From Collybia mongolica (taxonomy: Eukaryota; Basidiomycota; Agaricomycetes; Agaricales; Clitocybaceae), in assembly GCA_013420905.1 (NCBI GenBank), contig JAAXNY010000001.1, positions 5,890,001 through 5,954,000 of the forward strand: a DNA stretch of 64,000 nt, read 5' to 3'. A model generated the notes under the pieces. That model searched no databases. It was not told the origin of the DNA and saw only the letters and a list, made by a program, of their open reading frames with translations. The position numbers were made by a program, and so were the translations under genes. Shown here piece after piece: positions 55,983-64,000 of this stretch. Numbering within the stretch: position 1 is the stretch's first letter; each line of letters starts with the position of its first letter.

Positions 55983-57245
55983 CTATTCGCCAGCGAGTAA
56001 TGGAGTCCTTTCCGAAGCGGTGTCTATTCCCTTCTCTCTCCAGCCACACACAAGTTTCTTGAAGGACGACATGAATGTCTTACCCGCTCGCTCTCGAGCT
56101 CTCCATATACAATGTTTCCGATCATCCACGCGATCCATGCGTATCCGGTGTTCAGAATCCACTGCAACAGCAATCACAGCAATTGTCGTGAAGACAGTAG
56201 ACAAGCAAGTAGAGGAGGATATCATAAACACAATAATCATTTGAAGTTTTGCTGCTTGTTGGACTGACGCGCCTCCGAGAATGGCTCCGGTCATCATTCC
56301 TGGAATTGCAATGATCCCGAGGACACTGGTAAAAATTGATTTAGTATGTGAATAGGAGGGACAAATGTTGGGCGTACCTCATTTGGTTGATTACAGGCGT
56401 TAATGCTATTTTGAGCGCCTCGACTGCGATGGGTCGGCAGGCCTCCATTCGGGTAGCTCCAAAGGCAAGATATATCTCCACTTTATCACGGTTTTCTCTG
56501 TACAGAGTGTATGAGGGTAACCGGTTACGAAGGGTTTCGAAAAGGCTGACTGTAGTTCCCGAAGGATGTAGCTGACTGTCAATACAATGCCAGATATGGC
56601 GCTTCCACACAGCATACCCACAATGGGGACTGGATTGGGTATTTAGTAATTGAAGATAAACCAATATGTGGAATATACGTGCTGTATTGAAAGGGTTCCC
56701 AGAAGGGCTGAACAGACATAGCAAATCTTGTTCCAAGTATTGAAATGGGGATCGTCGATCCCAACAACCCGATGAGTACAGAGGGAAACTGATAAGGGTC
56801 GGGTTCAGTACATCGATAAGTGGAAGCATAGAAATTACCATATATTGATGTCGACGACTTGATTTGTTCACCACTGGATCACGCATTAAGGTTGGTACTA
56901 TGGCTGGTACCCCGCTTCCACATACCAATCTCAAACGTTCCCAAGAGGTTCAGCAGGACTAAAGTCAAAGCGCTTAAGAATAGACCAATGTATGCGCATA
57001 TACCAACACTTACATGCAATTCCAGCCACCGCCCATGGGTTTTCTGTTGCAAAAACCTGCTCAAGCAGGATCGCCACCACTCCAAGTTGCAGAACACACC
57101 GAAATGCTGAAATCAACATAGAATAGCCTATACCAAGGCCGAAAATACTCGATACCAAGAAATCGAACAAGATGAACGAAAGTCCTAAGGCGACATTCGT
57201 CCATCCAAGAATCGGTGTCGTGCGTTCATGTTCTGGGGTGAGCAT
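55983..57245 (-). CDS. UPF0014 family membrane protein, copy 1
   Basis: Seven exons (57245-57014, 56958-56926, 56873-56839, 56788-56683, 56629-56551, 56497-56378, 56325-55983) give 315 residues. Hydrophobic helices include LGLSFILFDFLVSSIFGLGI and VLIGLLGSTIPISILGTRFA. The signature IYLAFGATRMEACRPIA, then IPGMMTGAILGGASVQQAAK, is diagnostic for UPF0014. Family members include bacterial FetB (iron export permease) and plant STAR2/ALS3 (aluminium tolerance transport), which work as permeases with a separate ABC ATPase. The substrate here is unknown. The intron after exon 4 starts with GC where the paralog has GT. All seven exon lengths are identical to those of the copy at 60237-61495, which lies in inverted orientation on the other side of galactokinase. 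Confidence 0.85.
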
Positions 57246-57619
57246 GGTCTGGGTGACGGGTATGAGTAAAGCAGAGATCGAGATGTACCCTGGGTTATGG
57301 GTAAGGAGTCCCCGGCGGCGCTTGATCGATGATCCCTAAATGTACAGTTGATTATTGACGGGCGTTTAGTCAAACAATGTTTTTTAGTTCCTTGGCTGGG
57401 CTTGCGAACCTTATTTCAAAAAGTGATGTCATGTTTGTCAAATTTATTGATCGGCCTCCACCAATACAAGGTGTCATACCAACCTCGCATGTATACTTTT
57501 GATCAAGGAAAGGAATGCACCATGGCTATGATGAAAGCATATGTCATTTTACCCTGGGTCCTTATTGTTACGATTCTCGTTGAAAGTAACATAATACAAA
57601 TAATTCAACTCGCCATCCT
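57246..57619. other. Spacer between galactokinase 3' end and UPF0014 copy 1
   Basis: No gene was seen in these 374 bases, which should hold the promoter of UPF0014 copy 1 and the galactokinase 3' end. Confidence 0.4.
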
Positions 57620-59808
57620 TTAGTCAAGTTTAAGAACTGTCCAGCGAAACGGTCAGACATGCATTCACTTAAATCTCAGATAAGAAAAACATACCACAAG
57701 CACCACTGCTAGGCCTTGTCGCGAAAATGACCTCGCTCAAGGTTTCGCCCTCTAGTCCACGATATGGAGCATAGGTGTCCCGAATTTTACTGATGAACGC
57801 GTCGACCTCGTTTTCTGCCACCAGAGAAACCGTACAGCCACCCCATCCGGCTCCTACAAAACAATACCATAATGATTAGTGACAAAACAGTGAAGACATG
57901 TAGTAAGGAAACAAACCCACCGGTAAGGCGACTCCCGAAGGCACCAGCCTGTCTGGCCAGCTGCGTCAACTCGTTGAGTTCTGGGCAAGAGCATTCGAAA
58001 AGCTCGGCACAACTCGTCTGGGATTCGTTCATCAAGCGACCCAAGTTTTCAAGCACAGAAGAGCCATCACTTGTGTTCGACGATTCCGCAGTCGCCAGGC
58101 AAATCTCCTGGAACTGGAGAACTCGTAGAGCCTCCGCATACACATGCTTGGCGCGCTTGTATAGCTGGAAATGTGTCGCTTCCACTAGAAATAAGATTAA
58201 CATGAGTGAGAAGACGCCAAACCCGGATATGCGGACTGACCGTCAACCCACGAAAGATACACCTCATGGAACACGGCCGAAGTCAGGCCAGACATCTCAA
58301 TCATCTCATCCATGGTGACCCCCAACTCAGCATCAGTGTGTGCCCTTCCTTTAGGCTTCAAAGCCTCAACCTCTTTTCCCATTCTCTCCAAAGCTTTCCT
58401 CAGCTCTCCCACATCCAATTCCTCGTCTTTCTTCTCCCCCACCAATCTCCCAACGACCTCTCTCAGTGTAATCTTCTCTTTCTCGCCAACATCTACGCCC
58501 AGTACCTTCGCAAGCACCCTTGCCCCCACTAGGGTTTCAACGACTCGGAGGTTGTAACCGCGCTTGGCACCAACGACTTTATCGGCTACCACAAGCGAGT
58601 TGGCGCAGACGAATACAGAGCGAGGAGGAAGTCGGATTGGCAAGGCCTTCAGGGTTGGGTAGAAGGTGATGTATAGAGCAGAGTTGGCGTTGGAGATGAC
58701 AGAGGCTGCTTGATCCATTCTGTGAGTATATCCGCGTGTGAAGGGAAATTCCCTCAAGATACTATGTAGGAAGCTCACCCTCCGCTGTTTACACCTGGAA
58801 ACGATGATCATTGAGAAAAATCGGGTTACTAGTTGACACGGAAACTTACCAACGCGCTTCTCGTTTTCCATGGACATTTTGACCAGCTCACCTTTACTGA
58901 GCCGATTCTCTGCTTGCAGCGAACCTTTCTGATCGTCGAGCTGATCGCCTTTGGATTTAGCATACATTAAATATTGAGGACATCTATTGGCTTACCTTTC
59001 CATTGACCGCTAAGAATGCCAAAGTGCTCGCAACGACCATGGCCGCGCTTGACGACAATCCTGATCCCGCGGGAACTGATCCAGTGACGAGAAGATCTAC
59101 CGGAGTAGGGTGATTGGGCCCCTCTCCAGAAACATTGGAGGGTGCAAAATAGTGATTGAGGACACCCTATGAGATTGTCGGTCGAGGTCAATTAGCATAG
59201 ATCCGTCATTTGAGATACCTAGACTGACGTAGTATCCGGCTTTCACATAGCTTTCCCATCTTAACTCCTGAGTGTTTATGTCTAAATGCCAGCCTTCAAC
59301 GTGAATGTCATCGTCCCCGATGTCTTTCGATTTCTGAGCAGGAGCGAACGCCTGTCGAACGTATTTGGGGTGGAGATTCTCTGCGATAACACTTCCAGGA
59401 GAGTGATGGGGTTCCACGGTTGTCGAGGAAGATGGCACGGGACGCGGAGCACATGCGATAAGGATATCGCGTTCAATTGCTGCTGGGAGGACGCCAAACA
59501 GTGCATAATCGATATGCTCGCCTAGATTCTTTATTAATATCAACGGAAACTGGTCTCACGTAAGGGTTACGTACCGATCAAGCTGGGGCGTTGACGGCTC
59601 GGTTCAAAGGGCCAGACTGGGACGAGACAGGCGAGACTTACTTGACGCGGCCTGGGGCTCTCGTAATATAAGCAGGTTTCCTCCCAAATCGCTTCTCGAA
59701 TTCCTCTGCGAGGTTGTTCCACCGAACGGCATGATTCAGCGACGTCCCAAGGTTGGCGTACAAGTCGGTAAGGTTTGTATAGACAGGGATGGGCTGTTCA
59801 GCTGCCAT
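57620..59808 (-). CDS. GAL1: Galactokinase
   Basis: Ten exons join in phase to 554 residues: 59808-59642, 59582-59575, 59521-59229, 59166-58996, 58940-58850, 58794-58779, 58719-58241, 58184-57921, 57853-57695 and 57636-57620. The enzyme phosphorylates galactose with ATP in the Leloir pathway in the cytosol. The start of the galactokinase signature, NLIGEHIDY, is split by an 8-base exon. The ATP-binding GHMP motif is VPAGSGLSSSAAM, and the third motif is RLTGAGWGGCTVSLV. GVNSGGMDQAASV follows the 16-base exon, and the last exon has only 17 coding bases (end ACVLKLD). The length fits fungal galactokinases of about 500-530 residues with a somewhat longer middle. It is divergent from the UPF0014 copy at 60237. 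The call is firm. The micro-exons are deduced from phase and motif conservation. Confidence 0.93.
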
Positions 59809-60236
59809 GAGTGCAAATTTTGCTATTCAAGTTGGAGTTCGTATGGAGTAAGTAATTGCATGACGAGACTTTGAGCCATCCGGCTTCTCCGCTTGAGGCA
59901 TGTGACTGGCAACATCAAGTGAAACCGGGGACAGAGCCGGAAAGGCCTTATTTCATGTCGCCCAGTCAAAGTCAACATAGAAAAAGTCTAAAGCTAGCGT
60001 GAACGGTGCAAGTCGACCCAGAAACAGTGTTGAATGGAGAATTTGTCAACTCTAACGCCGCGTTGTAGGGCGGCCGATCACTGCATCAAAAAAGTTCTTG
60101 ACGTTTGGCGAAACTGTATCCATTTTTTCCATTCAGACGTCCGAATGCAGGGAAACAAGCGCTCGGATGGGTCTGGAGTCGGATTTAACCCTGGTTCATT
60201 TTGCTTTTTTGGCTGCTCACCCAATACCCACAAGCA
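59809..60236. promoter_or_regulatory. Divergent promoter region of galactokinase and UPF0014 copy 2
   Basis: This 428-base region separates two divergent starts. No clear TATA box or yeast-type Gal4 site (CGG, 11 bases, CCG) was found. A CGG, 8 bases, CCG arrangement occurs near 59928 but does not match the known spacing. Confidence 0.4.
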
Positions 60237-61495
60237 ATGCTCGCCCCGGAACCTGGACGCTCGAATGTGGTCCTTGACTGGTCGAATGTCGGCCTGGCAT
60301 TTTTGTTCGTCTCGTTCAATATTCTTGTGTCTAATGCCTTTGGCCTGGGGTTGGGCCGGTTGATCATGGTATCTGCTCTGCGGTGTGCTCTTCAACTTGG
60401 AGTAGTGGCGGTTCTGCTCCGTCATATTTTTGCGACGGAAAACCCATGGGTGGTTGCGGGAATTGCTAGTGAGTGTCACTATGTGCGCGTAGAACTGGTT
60501 CCTGGCTGAGAAACCCCCTTATAGTTTTGCTGAACTTTTTAGGCACGTTTGAGATTGGTATGTGTGGTTTGTAATATTGGTAGTGGTGGCATAAACGGTG
60601 AGACGCGAACAAGTGGTGAACAGGTCAACGCGTCGACATCAACACATGGTACGTCATACACTTTGCTTGGAAAATGTCGAATTTACCTTCCGTCAGTTTC
60701 CCTCCGTACTTATTGGAATGTTGGGGTCGACGATCCCTATTTCAATGATTGGAATACGATTTGCCCTTTCTGTTCAGCCATTCTGGGAGCCTATTCATTA
60801 CGGTACGGATGTTCTGCATATTATCTTCCCCCAAATTGAATTTTTGGAACCAGTCCCCATCGTGGGTATGCTATGTGGAAGCGCTATATCCGGGATCGTA
60901 TTGGCAGTCACCCACATCCTTAAGGAACTACAGTCAGTCCGAGCTTCACTTGCGACTATAAATATCTTCATGCATTCAGTACAGAGAAAATCGTGACAAA
61001 GTAGAAATATACCTTGCCTTTGGAGCGACGCGAATGGAGGCATGTAGGCCCATCGCAATTGATGCGCTCCAAGTGGCACTGACACCTGTCCTCAACCAAA
61101 TGAGGTATCTTCAGGCTCTCTGCTTGTTGCCCACATAATAAACTCCCCGTAGCGTCGTCGGATTGATTGCAATCCCAGGAACAATGACTGGGGCCATTCT
61201 CGGAGGCGCGTCAGTCCAGCAAGCCGCCAAGCTTCAGACAATCATCATGTTTATGATATCCTCCTCCACTTGCCTGGCTACCCTCTTCACTACGTTTGCT
61301 GTAATTGCTGTTGCTGTGGACACTGAACATAGGATACGCATGGACCGTATTGACTGCCAGGAACATGGAATATGGAGAGCCAGAGAGTGGGTAGGTAAAG
61401 CACTCGTGTCGTCCTTCAAAAAGGCTGCATGTGGCTGGAGGGAGAAGGACATAAAGATGTTGTCAGAGAACACTCCGTTACTCAGCGGCGAGTAG
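60237..61495 (+). CDS. UPF0014 family membrane protein, copy 2
   Basis: Seven exons (60237-60468, 60525-60557, 60614-60648, 60697-60802, 60854-60932, 60985-61104, 61153-61495) give 315 residues. Motifs are VLIGMLGSTIPISMIGIRFA, IYLAFGATRMEACRPIA and IPGTMTGAILGGASVQQAAK, with a C-terminus ending TPLLSGE. Exon sizes (232, 33, 35, 106, 79, 120, 343) are the same as in copy 1. The protein should be a polytopic membrane permease. Its shared upstream region with galactokinase makes co-regulation possible, but nothing in the sequence proves it. It seems intact, and all introns are GT-AG. Confidence 0.86.
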
Positions 61496-62152
61496 GAACC
61501 GTTACCAAAGGTATTTTTATGTTTACTCATCTAATCTGATATGTGCTAATGATAACCTGCAAGGAAACATGCAAACACAGCACACAGATGAAGGCCGACA
61601 CATCCACACAAAGTCGCCTGTGGCCCACCGTACTGCACATTTTGGTTTCTTGAGAACCTATGGATGGTATTCATCTTCAATCCTCTACTACCGTGGCCCG
61701 AGTGACACGGGAAATCGAAGAACGTGTCCACAAGGTTATTGACTCAAGATTAACTCATACTCAGAAGATACCCAATATACATAGAAGACTCGGACGGTGA
61801 AACCACATTTAGAGTACTATCGATTATACATTTTGTTGAGTCGACGAATATAACGAAAACTATATTTAATAACTAGTTGGACAAATGCAGGGGATCCCTT
61901 GTCTATGAATGTCGGAGGAAAGGGAGTATGGCGACAGATCGAATACGAAACGGATTTATGTATTCAGACATCGAGTGTGCGTCAATTATTAGGGGAAACC
62001 CGCCAGTGAGATCGAGGTATTTTAGGTCATTGGGATCATAATTTGGGTTCCGGGAATATTCACATCGACCTTGGGAGTTTGTCTTTCCGCGCAATGGGGA
62101 CTGGTGGTCCCTTGCGTCATTTGCGCAATGTTGTTTCCCCCTCCTGGCGAAG
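61496..62152. other. Intergenic region
   Basis: No gene or repeat was recognised between UPF0014 copy 2 and the RING-finger gene. Confidence 0.4.
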
Positions 62153-62749
62153 TTATAACCAGTTTACCGTCTTTCCTTTCGGGTGAAGTATGTGATGAGC
62201 GGCCTTGCGGACACGGCTCAACTCCTCTTCTAAGTCGCGCAGTTTTGCTTTTGTGGCCGTCACATTGCTGAGGACACAAAGAATGTGCCTCAAGTCCTGA
62301 TGCTATTATTCCCGGCGTCAATAAGACATCTCATTATACACTGATAATCTCGCCTTGTGTTCAGGCTGGAGGTCTAAAAAGTGTTTCAGTTCTTGAGGGA
62401 TCCCGGCCATAGCAGGTTCTGGGGCATTGGCACTGAGGATTTCCAAAGCTCGTACCCTAAAGTCTTCTGCCCGCAGTTCAGCTGATGAGGGTTGTTCCAT
62501 AGTGATGTAAAGTCTTGCAGATGAACGTATTTTGATGCGACAGATCCCGCAATGTTTCGCTTTAAATTTTTGGGCTAGTCCTAAGCAACTGAACTCGGAG
62601 TCTTAACACAGGAAGGGCAAGAATGAGAATTCGGCTCACTGGTGACAGAAGATATGGCCGCACCCCAAGGCCATCGGAACCCTCCGTGAGGAATCGTAAG
62701 GTTCGAAGCAGATGTCACACTGAGAGTCCTTCTTGATGTTGAGCGGCAT
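62153..62749 (-). pseudogene. RING-finger protein gene, apparently frameshifted
   Basis: From ATG 62749 the minus strand reads MPLNIKKDSQCDICFEPYDS, then LGCGHIFCHQ followed by an in-frame TGA (62638-62636). Two bases out of phase the reading continues to SCPSCVKTP. The RING pattern C-x2-C, C-G-H-x2-C and C-x2-C is clear, but the cysteine expected after CHQ is lost at the break, as if two bases were missing. Later exons start near 62513 (LYITMEQPSSAELRAEDF), end at 62340, and finish at 62267-62153 with a coiled coil (KLRDLEEELSRVRKAAHHIL). An intact protein would be a small E3 ubiquitin ligase. A sequencing error instead of a mutation cannot be excluded. Confidence 0.55.
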
Positions 62750-63110
62750 TGGTATTGAAATTAGGGAATACGACCAGTGACACAGTAGGCTTTAAATGGT
62801 CGTGATTATTGTATAACTTTGAGGGATGTGCTTGTTTTTTAGTGCGATACATTGTTCTTTGGAGCGACAACGTTCTTTGAAGCGATAGAACTGCCACATC
62901 GTTGATAATCAGTTACGTGAGAGCCAGATGTTGAGTGGCATCGGTAGTATTGATATTATAGTACAACCGGCGGGACGGTTAGGATCATTGTTCAGTGTTC
63001 AAAACGTTGAGGTATTAGGGCGTTTAAGGGATATGCTTGTTTTTATGGCTGATGCAATGTACTTTGAGGCGAGAGAACTGCCACATCCTTGATGGTAGGT
63101 TACATGCAGG
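62740..63110. repeat. Degenerate tandem duplication upstream of the RING-finger gene
   Basis: Two stretches, about 62740-62925 and 62935-63110, share blocks such as gatgttgagyggcat, gatrtgcttgttttt and gagaactgccacatc in the same order. The 5' end and upstream region of the RING gene were duplicated and then diverged. Confidence 0.5.
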
Positions 63111-64000
63111 GGAGTCCCACCGGAAGATTCCGACGCCTTCACTTCTCTCAAGTTTCGTCCATCGTTACGCTCGGGGTCCTTGCTTCATTGGGCAGGTGCC
63201 ATCAGTCCCAAGTATTTAGATATATGTTCGACGTACTGTATTCTGACTAACTATATGCAACTGTTTACTAGGTAGGCTGTCTTGACGAGGTAGACCCTTC
63301 CAAAATTCCTGACCCTGTGCATTTCCTACGAAGTCCATAATAACCACCTGCGCCCACCGCATCAATTGCATCGCTCTGCGGCCAACCATACTGATCTCGC
63401 CAATTTGTGGTGTTCCTCTCACCAAGTCCGAGTGCTATTCCTTCTACTGTGGTGATATGTGATCGGACAAGAAGTTGGCAAGCGAAGTCGACAAGGGAGA
63501 TTGTCTCTTATCAGTTGGGACTGATGGCACCTGCTTTTGTATCCACTGTTTGGGTTACAGTTCAACCAAGTTATATATACATGATTATTTATCTGCAGAG
63601 GGGAGATATAGACATAATTATGGCAATAACACAAATATGGATGTGCAAGAGTAGGTTTGTAAAACCAGGAAGACAGGATAAAATAGGATATGACAATAAT
63701 GCATAAGGTGGTTGACTAACTGCTGGATTGGAATAGTAAAGGGCGATATCTGGAAGCAGGACTGAGGTGATATTATGAAAATTGTAGGTATAGGAGGTAA
63801 TAGGGCTCTAACCATTTAGTATTTGTGTATAACATGGTGTAAACTAAACATTTACCAAATGACAAGAAGGCCATTGAGGACAGAAAGACTCAAATAAACA
63901 TTAGTGCATCAAGTGAATGGTAATGGACCATCAGCAAACAAATGATGAAGTTTGAACAAATCTAAGAGGCCTTGGCTGTCTTTCATATAAGTACATATCT
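63111..64000. other. Right end of the window, no gene recognised
   Basis: Open stretches at 63216-63425 (-) and 63407-63706 (+) lack motifs and splice support. Nothing else was identified. Confidence 0.4.

Noticed and set aside
57348..57623. 91-codon plus-strand open stretch between UPF0014 copy 1 and galactokinase
   Set aside because: It has no motif, overlaps the galactokinase stop on the other strand, and has no splice or promoter support.
59925..59945. Possible Gal4-type site upstream of galactokinase
   Set aside because: The spacing between CGG and CCG is 8, not 11, and the yeast Gal4 circuit is not known to operate in basidiomycetes.

Overview
The window comes from a filamentous basidiomycete, most likely an agaricomycete. 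Host genes are split by many introns of about 50-60 bases, the mobile elements are Ty3/gypsy chromoviruses and CACTA transposons of the types seen in mushroom genomes, and an F-box protein gene and a CaMKK-type kinase fit the same picture. No rRNA, tRNA or CRISPR array was seen.

Positions 426-36800 are one nest of mobile elements, and most boundaries could be resolved from target-site duplications. The shell is a small MITE-like element with GC-rich terminal inverted repeats. A solo LTR (835-1307) and gypsy element A (minus strand, 1406-36729, 185-bp LTRs) sit in it. Four insertions sit in A: a non-autonomous CACTA element (3371-6233), a poly(A)-tailed LINE-like insert (7726-8682), retroelement B (9733-29454, 1,215-bp LTRs) and an apparently intact CACTA transposon inside the 5' LTR of A (30818-36695). 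Gypsy element C (plus strand, 13201-20056, 475-bp LTRs) is inside B. Divergence between LTR pairs counted by eye (A about 5%, B about 3.5%, C about 2%) agrees with the nesting order. Nearly all differences are transitions, and many premature stops look like CGA to TGA changes.

The most unusual object is element B. Between its truncated pol and its 3' LTR it carries two intron-rich genes in the opposite orientation to gag-pol. The first, with a cysteine cluster like a Zn2Cys6 domain, was later split by C. Element C has a possible Tf1-like self-priming site, a GGGTTTT slippery heptamer at the gag-pol junction that A shares, and an extra downstream ORF with two zinc knuckles.

From 36.8 kb on the sequence is host DNA. 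In order it holds a single-exon F-box gene (-), two intact medium-chain reductase genes and the remnant of a third (+), a ten-exon PLP aminotransferase (+), a 50-residue cysteine-rich protein (+), a CaMKK-like Ser/Thr kinase (+), a long coiled-coil protein with a C-terminal membrane segment (-), and galactokinase (-) flanked by two inverted UPF0014 membrane protein paralogs with identical exon lengths. A broken RING-finger gene and unannotated sequence close the window. The exon structures given were assembled by hand and checked for open reading frame and phase.
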